A stretch of DNA of 64,000 nucleotides from Acidobacteriaceae bacterium (lineage in GTDB: Bacteria; Acidobacteriota; Terriglobia; Terriglobales; Acidobacteriaceae), in contig PMAT01000021.1 of assembly GCA_003152695.1 (NCBI GenBank), positions 28,883 through 92,882 of the forward strand, given 5' to 3'. This document shows positions 52,933 through 61,293 of this stretch, piece by piece (position 1 is the stretch's first letter; every line of letters begins with the position of its first letter). The notes below the pieces were generated by a model. That model was given only the letters and a program-made list of their open reading frames with translations. It made no database searches and had not been told where the DNA came from. Both the position numbers and the translations under genes were made by a program.

Positions 52933-54111
52933 CTACTGTAAATTTTCAAAGATGCCCGCCGCGCCCATGCCGCCGCCGACGCACATGGTCACCATGCCGT
53001 AGCGTCCATTGCGGCGTTTAAGTTCGCGGATGATGCTCGCGGTCAGCTTCGCGCCCGTGCATCCCAACGGATGCCCCAGCGCGATGGCTCCGCCATTGAC
53101 GTTGATGCGCTCCGGGTCCAGCTTTCCTTCCTGAATGACGGCCAGCGACTGCACCGCAAACGCCTCGTTCAACTCGATGACGTCAATATCGCTCAGCTTC
53201 AGTCCAGCCAGCTTCAGCGCTTTCGGGATGGCGAACACCGGGCCGACACCCATTTCTTCAGGCTTGTAACCTGCGGTTGCGAATGCCACGTAGCGCGCCA
53301 GCGGCTTCAATCCCAGCGCCTTGGCGCGTTCGGCGGACATTACCACCGCCACTGCTGCGCCGTCGGACATCTGCGACGAGTTTCCGGCCGTGACCGTGCC
53401 CTTCAGGTGGAACGCCGGCTTGAGCGCAAGCAGCGCTTCCAGCGAGGTGTCGGCACGCGGGCCTTCATCCATCTTGAACACGATGTCGGTGCGCTTTGGC
53501 TTATTGCCGTTCGGGGTGGTGAGACTGACCGGCACGGGAACGATCTCTTCGTCGAACTTGCCCGCCTGGATCGCCGCGATGGCCTTGAGATGGCTATCGA
53601 CCGAGAACTGGTCCGACTGCTCGCGCGTGATGTGGTAGCGCTGGGCCATCCTCTCGGCGGTGAGGCCCATCGAGAGATAAGCGTCGGGATAATTCGACAC
53701 CAGCCACGGGTTGGCCGAGACTTTGTGACCGCCCATGGGGATCATGGTCATGGACTCGACGCCCCCGGCGACCACAATCTCCGCTCCGCCCGCCATGATG
53801 CGCTCGGCCGCCATGGCAATCGCCTGAAGGCCCGACGAGCAGAAGCGGTTGATGGTCATGGCCGAAACTTCAACCGGCAGACCAGCCCGCAGCGACGCGA
53901 TGCGCGCGACGTTCATGCCTTGCTCGGCCTCGGGCATGGCGCAGCCGAAGATGACGTCCTCGATCTCTTTGGGATCGACCTGCGGCACGCGTTCGAGCGC
54001 GCCCTTGATGGCCACAGCGGCCAAGTCGTCGGGACGCGTCGCCCGCAACGTTCCTTTGTAAGCCTTGCCTACCGGCGTGCGCACGGCACTAACGATTACG
54101 ACTTCACGCAT
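52933..54111 (-). CDS. fadA: Acetyl-CoA acyltransferase (thiolase)
   Basis: This thiolase cleaves 3-ketoacyl-CoA with CoA in the last step of beta-oxidation. The ATG at 54111 follows AGGAG; an earlier start is ruled out by that site. The nucleophilic Cys91 is in [36 protein letters not shown] carries the active-site His, and [17 protein letters not shown] contains the second catalytic Cys (Cys377). 392 residues, normal length. It lies between FadN-type and acyl-CoA dehydrogenase genes, which fixes its role in fatty-acid breakdown rather than acetoacetyl-CoA synthesis. Confidence 0.94.
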   Translation of the reverse strand: MREVVIVSAVRTPVGKAYKGTLRATRPDDLAAVAIKGALERVPQVDPKEIEDVIFGCAMPEAEQGMNVARIASLRAGLPVEVSAMTINRFCSSGLQAIAMAAERIMAGGAEIVVAGGVESMTMIPMGGHKVSANPWLVSNYPDAYLSMGLTAERMAQRYHITREQSDQFSVDSHLKAIAAIQAGKFDEEIVPVPVSLTTPNGNKPKRTDIVFKMDEGPRADTSLEALLALKPAFHLKGTVTAGNSSQMSDGAAVAVVMSAERAKALGLKPLARYVAFATAGYKPEEMGVGPVFAIPKALKLAGLKLSDIDVIELNEAFAVQSLAVIQEGKLDPERINVNGGAIALGHPLGCTGAKLTASIIRELKRRNGRYGMVTMCVGGGMGAAGIFENLQ

Positions 54112-54119
54112 GAAAAGCT

Positions 54120-54420
54120 CCTGAATCAGCAATTAGCAATTAGCATTCAGCTTTCAGCCGTCAGCTTTCAGCCAAATCCCTGTTGAACATAACTGTGACC
54201 GAGCAGCTCTCACTGACAACTGACAACCGGCCACTGACAACTGCTTTTTGTCATCCCGAGCGGAGGCGACTTTGGTCGCCGCAGTGAGGGACCTGCGGTT
54301 CTCCCGTCCCTACGGGACTCGGATTTCTTCTTCCCGCCCACCCAGCACTCCGCTGCGCTGCGTGCTGGGCTAAGATGTTCCGTCCCGCAAGCGGGACTCG
54401 TGCCTGCGCACTCGGGCGTG
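54120..54420. repeat. Mosaic of four dispersed repeats
   Basis: The 337-bp gap between thiolase and the 146-residue gene is made of consecutive repeat types. 'Agcaattagcaattagc' and 'cagctttcagcc' units come first (54125-54175), then 'ctgacaactgacaacc' units (54212-54243), then the 'gtcatcccgagc...gagggacctgc' element (54250-54300), then text with 'cccagcac...gtgctgggctaag' and 'cccgcaagcgggac' hairpins (54340-54400). No gene was seen in it. Confidence 0.75.
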
Positions 54421-54448
54421 TTCCCCAACGACAAGACGTCTGGCATTT

Positions 54449-54889
54449 CTATTGCGGCTTCTGCCGATTTCTGCGCCAGTAAAACGTGCCCCAGAACTGG
54501 CGCGGAACTTCATCTGTGCCTGCTTCTGGATTCTTGTACATTACCCAATCATCTGAACGCCCTATCATGACGGCACGCACTAACCATCCAAACATCCACC
54601 CCGCACGCTGAAACTGTGAATAATTCAATAACGATTGCGGTCGGCTCTCACATGCTCCATATAGCGGTTGGAAAACTCCGTCTGCCACCTCACTCCAGTC
54701 CTTGCCAGTTGTCCAGTTCGAGGCAAAGAAATCTTTATCCTCATCTCCGACGGCGTCAGCCCAACCATTAATTCCCAATTCCATGGACCTGATCTCTTGC
54801 GCGTTCAGTAGTTCGCAAACCTCGTCTAAATCACGTTGTGCGTTAGGCGGCAGCTCGGTGATTTCATTGCCTTCAACATCTGTCAACAT
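54449..54889 (-). CDS. Unknown protein, 146 residues, inside the beta-oxidation cluster
   Basis: I do not recognise a family. The product starts with an acidic helical part (MLTDVEGNEITELPPNAQRDLDEVCELLNAQEIRSMELGINGWADAVGDEDKDFFASNWTTGKDW), continues with a Trp/Phe-rich region (LLNYSQFQRAGWMFGWLVRAVMIGRSDDWVMYKN), and ends FWGTFYWRRNRQKPQ. No signal peptide; the tryptophans suggest a compact globular protein rather than a membrane helix. It lies 41 bp after fadN on the same strand and so is probably co-transcribed, but the repeat mosaic separates it from the thiolase gene. Confidence 0.62.
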   Translation of the reverse strand: MLTDVEGNEITELPPNAQRDLDEVCELLNAQEIRSMELGINGWADAVGDEDKDFFASNWTTGKDWSEVADGVFQPLYGACESRPQSLLNYSQFQRAGWMFGWLVRAVMIGRSDDWVMYKNPEAGTDEVPRQFWGTFYWRRNRQKPQ

Positions 54890-54930
54890 GTGATTGGACT
54901 CCGTTTCGTCTCTGCGCGGCTACCTGGGCG

Positions 54931-57333
54931 TCAGTTTCTCAACGTCTTGCCCGTCTTCAGTGTGTATTGGATGCGCTCTTGCGTCTTCTTCTCGCCGCAC
55001 AGCGATTTGAACGCCTCGCGCTCCAGATCGAGCAGATACTGCTCGCTCACCAACGTACCCGGATTCAGCGCGCCGCCGCAGAGCACCTCCGCCACCTTGT
55101 TGGCGATTTTGACTTCGTGATCGGTAATGAATTGGCCTTCGTGCATGATGTGCACGCCCAGTTTCAGCGTCGCCAGAATGCTCTCGCCGGGCGCGGGAAT
55201 GTCCGTCCGCGGCGTGGGGGCGCGATAGCCTTCACTCGCCAACTCCAGCGCCCGCTCCTTGGCGTCGGTGAGCACCCGCTCCCGATTCATAGTGATGTCG
55301 TCGCCGCTGGAAAGGAACCCAAGATTGCGCGCCTCGAAGGCCGACATGGACACTTTCGCCATGGCGACCGTCTCGAATGCCTGCTTCATCGCCTCCATCA
55401 ACTCGACGCTCTCGCCGCGTCCGTGAGGACGAACATGATAGGCCTTATCGAGAGCGCGCAGCGTCATCTCCTTGCAGCCACCGCCGCCGGGCAGCAGACC
55501 TACGCCAACCTCGACCAGTCCGGCGTAGAGCTCCGCGTGCGGCTGGCGGGCCGCAGCATGCAGCGTAACCTCGGCGCCTCCACCGAGCGTCATGCCAAAC
55601 GGCGCGACCACCACCGGCTTGGACGAGAACTTGATGGCCTGGGTCATGTTCTGGAACTGGCGGACGGCGAGATCAACTTCGTCCCACTCTTCTTCCTGCA
55701 CCGCCATGAGCAGCATCATGATGTTGGCGCCGACGGAGAAATTGGCCGCGTCGTTGGTGATGACGAAGGCGTCGAAATTTTCGCCCGCGCCGCCCGGCTT
55801 CAGCGTCTGGGTGATCATCTGCACAATGTCGCCGCCCAGCGCGTTCATCTTGGAGTGGAACTCGATACAGGCGACGCCATCGCCGAGATCGACCAGCGAC
55901 GCGCCCGCATTCTTCTTCACCACGAAGTTCGACTTCCTGGCAACCGTGACCGACCACACTCCCGGCGGCACTACTTCCGGGCGATAGTTGTCGCTGCGCA
56001 GGTCGAAGTAAACCCGTCCACTGGCGGCCTTGGGATCGTCGGCGTACCAACTCTCCTCGCCCGAGGCGAGCAGCTTCTCGACGTTGGGCGAAACCGGCTT
56101 ACCGTCCACTTTCATCCGCTTTACGGTCTTGGCGACGCCGGCGGCATCCCACAGTTCGAATGGGCCCATCTCCCAGTTGAAGCCCATCTTCATGGCGCGA
56201 TCGATCTCAACCGCCGAGTCGGCGATCTCGCCGATGCGATTGGCGGCGTACGTCCACAGGTCCGCCAATGCCGACCAGAGAAAGGCGCCCGCCTTGTCCT
56301 TGGAGGGCGTAAGCAGCATGTGGAGCCGCTCGGGCAGGTTCTCCACGGTCTTTGCCATTTCCAGCGAGGCAAACTTGGGCCGCTGTTGCGGACGATATTC
56401 CAGCGTCTTCCAGTCGAGCGCCAGCCGCTGGTCGCCCTCGGCACTCTTCTGCTTCTTGTAGAAGCCGCCCCTGGTCTTGTCGCCCAGCCACTTGCGCTCC
56501 AGCATCGCCAGGAAGAAATCGGGCAGCTTCAAATCGCTGCGCTCATCGTGGATATTGGTACTCGCGTTGCGTACGACGTGGCCGAGCACGTCCAGCCCAA
56601 CCATGTCCGTCAGGCGGAAGGTCGCCATCTTGGGCCAGCCGACGGCCTGCCCGGTGAGGGCATCCACTTCCTCGATGCTGAGGTCCATCTCCTGCATCAG
56701 GCGCATGACATTCAGCGCGGAGAACGTCCCGATACGGTTGGCGATGAAATTCGGCGTGTCCTTGGCGTGCACCACGCCCTTGCCAAGATGCAGATCGCAG
56801 AAGTGCGCGATGACGTCCATCGCGGCGGGATCGGCGTCAGCAGTGGGAATCAGTTCCAGCAGCCGCATGTAACGCGGCGGATTGAAGAAATGCGTGCCAA
56901 ACCAGTGGCGGCGGAACTCGTCGGGGAAGCCCTCGACGATCTTGGCCACCGGCAACCCGCTGGTATTGGTGGTGACAATCGTTCCGGGCTTGCGGACCGC
57001 GTCCACCTTGCGCAGCAGGCTGCGCTTGATCTCGAGATCTTCAACCACCGCCTCGATGATCCAGTCCACCTCAGCCAACTTCTTCAGATCATCATCGAAA
57101 TTGCCGATGGTGACCAGCTTGGCCAGCGAAGGCTCGAAGAAGGCGGCGGGTTTGGATTTCACCGCAGCTTCCAGTCCGGCGGCAGCGAAGCGGTTGCGCG
57201 CGGGACCGTCGGCATCGGGCGGAACAATGTCGAGCAGATATGAGGGCACACCGGCGTTGGCCAGGTGCGCGGAGATGCGAGCGCCCATGGTGCCAGCGCC
57301 TAGAACAGCGACCTTCTCAATCCGTTTCGTCAT
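54931..57333 (-). CDS. fadN: 3-hydroxyacyl-CoA dehydrogenase/enoyl-CoA hydratase (FadN type)
   Basis: This bifunctional beta-oxidation enzyme hydrates enoyl-CoA and oxidises 3-hydroxyacyl-CoA with NAD. The dehydrogenase is at the N-terminus: KVAVLGAGTMGARISAHLANAGVPSYLLDI (NAD site, GAGTMG at 12-17), VEDLEIKRSLLRKVD, GTIVTTNTSGLPV, RHWFGTHFFNPPRYMRLLELI and DTPNFIANRIGTF. The hydratase-like part follows at about 470-700 (VACIEFHSKMNALGGD..., GMTLGGGAEVTLHAAARQPHAELYAGLVEVGVGLLPGGGG). This order matches Bacillus FadN, not E. coli FadB, and the 800-residue length also fits. A FadR-like palindrome lies about 300 bp upstream. Confidence 0.93.
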   Translation of the reverse strand: MTKRIEKVAVLGAGTMGARISAHLANAGVPSYLLDIVPPDADGPARNRFAAAGLEAAVKSKPAAFFEPSLAKLVTIGNFDDDLKKLAEVDWIIEAVVEDLEIKRSLLRKVDAVRKPGTIVTTNTSGLPVAKIVEGFPDEFRRHWFGTHFFNPPRYMRLLELIPTADADPAAMDVIAHFCDLHLGKGVVHAKDTPNFIANRIGTFSALNVMRLMQEMDLSIEEVDALTGQAVGWPKMATFRLTDMVGLDVLGHVVRNASTNIHDERSDLKLPDFFLAMLERKWLGDKTRGGFYKKQKSAEGDQRLALDWKTLEYRPQQRPKFASLEMAKTVENLPERLHMLLTPSKDKAGAFLWSALADLWTYAANRIGEIADSAVEIDRAMKMGFNWEMGPFELWDAAGVAKTVKRMKVDGKPVSPNVEKLLASGEESWYADDPKAASGRVYFDLRSDNYRPEVVPPGVWSVTVARKSNFVVKKNAGASLVDLGDGVACIEFHSKMNALGGDIVQMITQTLKPGGAGENFDAFVITNDAANFSVGANIMMLLMAVQEEEWDEVDLAVRQFQNMTQAIKFSSKPVVVAPFGMTLGGGAEVTLHAAARQPHAELYAGLVEVGVGLLPGGGGCKEMTLRALDKAYHVRPHGRGESVELMEAMKQAFETVAMAKVSMSAFEARNLGFLSSGDDITMNRERVLTDAKERALELASEGYRAPTPRTDIPAPGESILATLKLGVHIMHEGQFITDHEVKIANKVAEVLCGGALNPGTLVSEQYLLDLEREAFKSLCGEKKTQERIQYTLKTGKTLRN

Positions 57334-57626
57334 GGGATGATGATGACTCCAGCGCTAAAACTATTATTGGTTGAGAGCTTGCGCACAAAGGCGCGTCTAA
57401 CACCGACGCGATCCTGGGACTACGAACTTCGATTGTGGTTAATGGAGAATGGCTGCTGAGTGAGATGGTTCAAATGAGACGTAGAGATGGACAGCATTGT
57501 CCGGATAACTCCCCTCAAAGGTGAAACGGCAACGCACATATAACGGCCCAAAATACAAGCAGCGCGCGCCGTAAGATGTGGGGTGAGGATGGCAACGGCG
57601 CGCGCCTATTAAGTTGGATTGATCGT

Positions 57627-57648
57627 ACTGAATGAATCCTCATTCAGT
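57627..57648. promoter_or_regulatory. FadR-like operator upstream of the beta-oxidation genes
   Basis: Perfect nine-base arms ACTGAATGA and TCATTCAGT flank the spacer ATCC. The inner TGAATGA-N4-TCATTCA equals the core of the binding site known for the TetR-family fatty-acid regulator FadR (YsiA) of Bacillus. It lies in the 352-bp gap before fadN, between the ends of the transporter gene and the fadN start. The rest of the gap shows no gene. The regulator gene itself is not in the window. Confidence 0.6.
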
Positions 57649-57685
57649 CAAGGGAAATTTATCTAAATTCTTTTCCCATATTGGG

Positions 57686-58381
57686 TTAGGAAATCAGTTT
57701 AGCCAACAAGAAGGCTGCCCCGGCAGCAAGTCCGCCAATCACAATAGTTTGGGAGGCAGAACGGCCGGGCCGCGAGCCGGTGAAGCGCCCCTTGATATAG
57801 CCGAAAACTCCCAGCGCGACCAGGGTAACTACCACCGACCAGACCAGAGCCATGCGCGCACTATGCATCGTCATGTAAGGTGCCAGCGGGATGATGCCTC
57901 CACAAATGTACGACGCAGCGATGGTGAACGCGCTCTGCATGGCCCGCTTGGGATCGGGCTCTTCCAGGCCCAACTCAAAGCGCATCATGAAGTCCACCCA
58001 CTGCTTCGGCTTTCGCGTCAATGCCTGCACCACGGGAACGCTCTCGTCGTGCGACAGACCGTAATCGGCGAAGACCTTTTGCACTTCGAGCGCTTCCTCG
58101 TCGGGGATCTCCCGCACCTCGCGCTCTTCGCGCAGCCGTTCGCTTTCGTAGTGTTCAGCATCGCTCCTGGCGGCCAGGTAGCCGCCCAGTCCCATGGCGA
58201 TGGAGCCGGCGGCGATCTCGGCCAGTCCGGCGACCACCACGATGTGGCTGTTATCGACCGCGCCGGAGAGACCGGCAGCCAGCGCGAAGGGCACGGTCAG
58301 CCCGTCGGACATGCCGATGACAACGTCGCGGACAACTGCGCCCGCCGTGAAGTGGCGCTCAATGTGGGGTGTCTGTGGCAT
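57686..58381 (-). CDS. VIT1/CCC1-family iron/manganese transporter
   Basis: VIT family proteins move Fe2+ or Mn2+ across membranes. The 231 residues start with HFTAGAVVRDVVIGMSDGLTVPFALAAGLSGAVDNSHIVVVAGLAEIAAGSIAMGLGGYLAARSDAEHYESERLREEREV. These are the family's first two helices, with metal-binding Asp/Glu residues, and the acidic/basic cytoplasmic helix with its glutamates. Three more helices follow (AFTIAASYICGGIIPLAPYM; ALVWSVVVTLVALGVFGYI; TIVIGGLAAGAAFLLAKLI). Five helices in total, as expected. Its start overlaps the end of the Nudix gene by 23 bp, so the pair is translated from one transcript. Confidence 0.9.
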   Translation of the reverse strand: MPQTPHIERHFTAGAVVRDVVIGMSDGLTVPFALAAGLSGAVDNSHIVVVAGLAEIAAGSIAMGLGGYLAARSDAEHYESERLREEREVREIPDEEALEVQKVFADYGLSHDESVPVVQALTRKPKQWVDFMMRFELGLEEPDPKRAMQSAFTIAASYICGGIIPLAPYMTMHSARMALVWSVVVTLVALGVFGYIKGRFTGSRPGRSASQTIVIGGLAAGAAFLLAKLIS

Positions 58382-58883
58382 GATCTCCTAACTCCGGATG
58401 AGCTTTCAGATATTGCAGCGCGCTCTTGGCGACTTCGCGCTCGCCGGCATAGCTTAGGGTTTTGCGGGCATCCTCCAGGGGAAGCCAATAGGCGTTCTGC
58501 ACTTCGATCCGCATGTCGGGCGAGATGTTTCCCAGGCGGCCCGAGCGATAGAGCAAAAGATAGAAGCTGACAATCTTGAAGACGCGCGCGCCATCGCCCC
58601 AGTTGCGCACGTAGTAGTACTTGATGTCGGCCAGCTTGGTCACCAGGTTTGCTTGCACGCCGGTTTCTTCGCTGACCTCGCGAACCGCGGTCTGCTCCGG
58701 CTTCTCGCCTTTGTCGATGGCGCCCTTGGGCAGGGCCACCAGTGCAGTTTTTTCTGGCGGACGGTTCGAGCGCTTGGGCGATTTCTTGGGCTGGGTCATG
58801 TGCGGTTCGATGACCGCCAGAAACCAGCGGCCGCGCATCTTCCGCAGCACCACGCCTCCCGCCGAGAATTCGCGCACTACCAT
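58359..58883 (-). CDS. Nudix hydrolase
   Basis: Nudix enzymes hydrolyse nucleoside diphosphates linked to another group. The complete Nudix box (residues 54-76: GAIDKGEKPEQTAVREVSEETGV) fits the pattern G-x5-E-x7-REUxEExGU. The N-terminus REFSAGGVVLRKMRGRWFLAVIE is the typical first strand pair, and KGEK is followed by YYYVRNWGDGARVFKIVSFYLL as the second sheet. 174 residues with a somewhat long linker at 28-48 (Lys/Pro/Ser-rich). The ATG at 58883 is the only good start. Substrate unknown; diadenosine polyphosphates are common in this subgroup. Confidence 0.9.
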   Translation of the reverse strand: MVVREFSAGGVVLRKMRGRWFLAVIEPHMTQPKKSPKRSNRPPEKTALVALPKGAIDKGEKPEQTAVREVSEETGVQANLVTKLADIKYYYVRNWGDGARVFKIVSFYLLLYRSGRLGNISPDMRIEVQNAYWLPLEDARKTLSYAGEREVAKSALQYLKAHPELGDHATDTPH

Positions 58884-59187
58884 GAGCGTCCGTCACAGAA
58901 CCGGCTAGTTTCGCAGACTCTGGGGGCCCTGACAATCAAAAGCGATGCGGAACCAGCGGTCATTTCGCAGATAGCCGGGGAACCCGCCCAAGCATGGCCA
59001 GGTCCCGCGCATGGACAGGAGTCCGGGCTGGCGATTACCGAATTTTGTTGCAAATCGAAGGCCTTTTGTCCCGGTTTTCATCTTGTTGCAATCAAGTTCA
59101 GGCACACTGCAGCTAGCTCTACGTCAGTTACTGATAAGGAAGATTGAAAGGCTCTTACCGTAACGACGAGCTGGTCGGGGTGGAATC
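58884..59187. other. Intergenic region before the STAS gene
   Basis: This 304-bp divergent gap between the Nudix and STAS genes must hold both promoters. I see no clear -35/-10 pair, no repeat of the kinds found elsewhere and no short gene. GGGGTGGAA before the ATG at 59188 is the STAS ribosome site. Confidence 0.5.
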
Positions 59188-59565
59188 ATGTTGAGAATTA
59201 GTATCCGCGCTGCGCATCCGAACGTGACACTGCACTGTTCGGGCAGAATTGTACTTGGGCTTGAAACGGAAACATTGCGCTGCATGGCGACATCACGCAC
59301 CGAGAACTGTCTCACTCTAGACCTAAGCGGTATCCGCGCACTCGATGCCGCGGGAATCGGGTTGTTGGTCGGCTTGCAATGCTGGGCAGAGCAGGAAAAG
59401 AAGGCGTTGCGCATCGCGCAGCCCTCGGCATGTGTACGGAGACTGATCGATCTGACCAACTTGCAGTCCCTCCTTCAGGTTGGGGATTGCGGGAAACTTG
59501 GCAGTTTTGAGGAGTGGGAACGCGCCGTTTTAGCGAGCGGTGCGGAGCGGGCCATGAGCGCGTAA
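59188..59565 (+). CDS. STAS-domain anti-sigma-factor antagonist-like protein
   Basis: STAS proteins of the SpoIIAA/RsbV type control sigma factors or other outputs by binding a HATPase kinase. The 125 residues have the fold's key block LTLDLSGIRALDAAGIGLLVGL at about 42-64, followed by IAQPSACVRRLIDLTNLQSLLQV. The usual phosphorylated Ser/Thr after the Asp is replaced: Asp53-Ala54-Ala55-Gly56. It may therefore not be phosphorylated in the usual way. A HATPase gene follows 36 bp downstream, so the pair is a partner-switch module. Confidence 0.85.
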   Translation: MLRISIRAAHPNVTLHCSGRIVLGLETETLRCMATSRTENCLTLDLSGIRALDAAGIGLLVGLQCWAEQEKKALRIAQPSACVRRLIDLTNLQSLLQVGDCGKLGSFEEWERAVLASGAERAMSA

Positions 59566-59601
59566 CTGGGGAGGTGCTGCCTGCCGAACGGCCATCAATC
59601 C

Positions 59602-60015
59602 ATGGAGCAGCGAATGATCTCCAGGGAGTTCACCTTCCCGGGGAACTCGGAATCCATGGTGGATGCGCGCGAGTCGATGATGGACTTTATCAAGAAAAAT
59701 GGCGCCAGCGAAGGCGAAGAGATCGACATTTTCGTCGCTCTTCAGGAGGCGCTAGCCAACGCCGTACTTCACGGCTGCCAAAATGATGGCGCCAAGAGCG
59801 TTCGCTGCTGCATCAAAATCGATCCATCGGCTTTCGTGATAGTAGTTCGAGACCCCGGTCCAGGTTTTGACGTGGCCGCCACGCAGACCGCCGGTCCCAG
59901 CCTCAACACCACCGAGCATGGCAGAGGAATCTGCCTGATGCGCAGCCTGATGAACGACATCAGCTATGGGCATGGGGGATCTGAGGTCCGCCTGCGAAAG
60001 CTGCGCGGGCGTTAG
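59602..60015 (+). CDS. RsbW-like HATPase_c anti-sigma factor/serine kinase
   Basis: This small GHKL ATPase is the probable partner of the STAS protein. It begins MEQRMISREFTFPGNSESMVDARESMMDFIKKNG. The N box is EIDIFVALQEALANAVLHGC (Glu49, Asn53). The G1 box is RDPGPGFD and the G2 box HGRGICLMRSLMND. 137 residues, normal for RsbW/SpoIIAB proteins. No sigma factor gene is adjacent, so its target is not visible. The ATG at 59602 has no strong ribosome site; the ATG at 59614 is an alternative. Confidence 0.9.
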   Translation: MEQRMISREFTFPGNSESMVDARESMMDFIKKNGASEGEEIDIFVALQEALANAVLHGCQNDGAKSVRCCIKIDPSAFVIVVRDPGPGFDVAATQTAGPSLNTTEHGRGICLMRSLMNDISYGHGGSEVRLRKLRGR

Positions 60016-60105
60016 AGACAGCACCCCGGCGTTACCCGCTTCACACGGCGCCGAGACTGCTGAAGATGGCCGCATTCTACTCGCCGAATTCGGGATTCCC
60101 GCGCT

Positions 60106-61293
60106 TCACTTCTTCGCTTCGCCCACCTGGAAGGCCTTGATCACGATGTCATTGGGCTGGTTGCCAACGGGAATCAGCGTGACCAGCGCGCGGTCGGCGC
60201 TGAGTTTGGAATTGTCGCGCGTCTTCACCGTGCGCACCACGGCGACATCTCCCGAGCGGGAATTCACCACCAGCAAATGCGCTTCGTCGGGGCTTAACGC
60301 CAGCCCATCGGGATGGCTGCCCACCTGCACCGTGCCAATTACGCGGCCTTCGTCGATGGCATAGACGCTGACGGTGTCCGAACCGAAATTACTGACATAG
60401 AGCAGGCTGTTATCGGAGGTGACGATTCCGCGAGTGGGCTGGTCGCCGATCAGGTAACTGCCGCCCACCTCGTTGTTGGCGGTCTCGACGATGGAAAAAT
60501 TGTTGCCGCCAAAATTGCTCACGAACAGCTCACCGCCATCGGGCTTCAGCGCCAGCTGCACCGGCATGTTGCCCACGTCGAGTAGGGTAAGCATCCGGCC
60601 CGATACCAGATCGACGGAGGCGAGCTGGTTCGAGCCCGGGCACGCGACGAACGCCTTGCTGGAATCGGGGAGGATGACCAGGTCCTGCGGTTGCTGGCAC
60701 ACCGGCGCCGTGCTGCGCACCGCCAGCTTCAGGGTATCGATGATGGAAACTGTGTTGTCGGCGCGATTGCTGACGACAGCCACCTTTCCATCGGGCGAAA
60801 CTCGGGCGAGACCCGGCGCGCCGCCGACTCGAATGGTCGCGATCACCGCCCGCTTATCGAGATCAATCACCGAAACATTGGCGGAGCCGGAGTTGGCCAC
60901 GTACGCCCGCTTGCCGTCGGGGGAAACCGAGACGAAGTAGGGCGCGCGATGGACCCCGATGGTCGCCTCGACTACATTGCGCTCCGCATTGATGATGGTG
61001 ATGTTATTGGAGTCAGCATTAGCAACGTAGATTTCGTTGCGGGTGGGACTGGCGGCGACGCCGGTTGGACCTGCGCCCACCGGGATGGTCTTGACGTTGC
61101 GAAGCTCAAGCAGATCGAGAACGCTGACGGAGTTGCTCCTGCCATTGGTGACGTAGGCGTATTCGTGATAGCCGGGCTCAACGGTGGGGCGTCGATGGCA
61201 GCCGGTCGAGCCCAGCGTGAAGACCACCACGCAGAGCGCCCAGCGCCATTGCCGCGCCGAAAGTTGCCGCAGCCACAGCGATGCCGTGCGCAT
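60106..61293 (-). CDS. YVTN beta-propeller lipoprotein
   Basis: This exported protein has seven or more blade repeats of the YVTN type (EYAYVTNGRSNSVSVLDLLELRNVKTIPVGAGPTGVAASPTRNEIYVANADSNNITIIN..., KRAYVANSGSANVSVIDLDKRAVIATIRVGGAPGLARVSPDGKVAVVSNRADNTVSIID). The start [32 protein letters not shown] is a lipoprotein signal with the lipobox at GSTGC. 395 residues. The TGATG junction with aroF couples its translation to that gene. Propeller proteins often form binding scaffolds; no enzymatic residues were seen. Confidence 0.88.
   Translation of the reverse strand: MRTASLWLRQLSARQWRWALCVVVFTLGSTGCHRRPTVEPGYHEYAYVTNGRSNSVSVLDLLELRNVKTIPVGAGPTGVAASPTRNEIYVANADSNNITIINAERNVVEATIGVHRAPYFVSVSPDGKRAYVANSGSANVSVIDLDKRAVIATIRVGGAPGLARVSPDGKVAVVSNRADNTVSIIDTLKLAVRSTAPVCQQPQDLVILPDSSKAFVACPGSNQLASVDLVSGRMLTLLDVGNMPVQLALKPDGGELFVSNFGGNNFSIVETANNEVGGSYLIGDQPTRGIVTSDNSLLYVSNFGSDTVSVYAIDEGRVIGTVQVGSHPDGLALSPDEAHLLVVNSRSGDVAVVRTVKTRDNSKLSADRALVTLIPVGNQPNDIVIKAFQVGEAKK

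Noticed and set aside
54967..57243. 758-codon plus-strand frame opposite fadN
   Set aside because: It is a shadow caused by the high GC of the third codon position in fadN; the translation is rich in His, Arg, Gln and Gly without any domain. The same applies to the long frames opposite purL (35228-37525) and acyl-CoA dehydrogenase (51111-52862).
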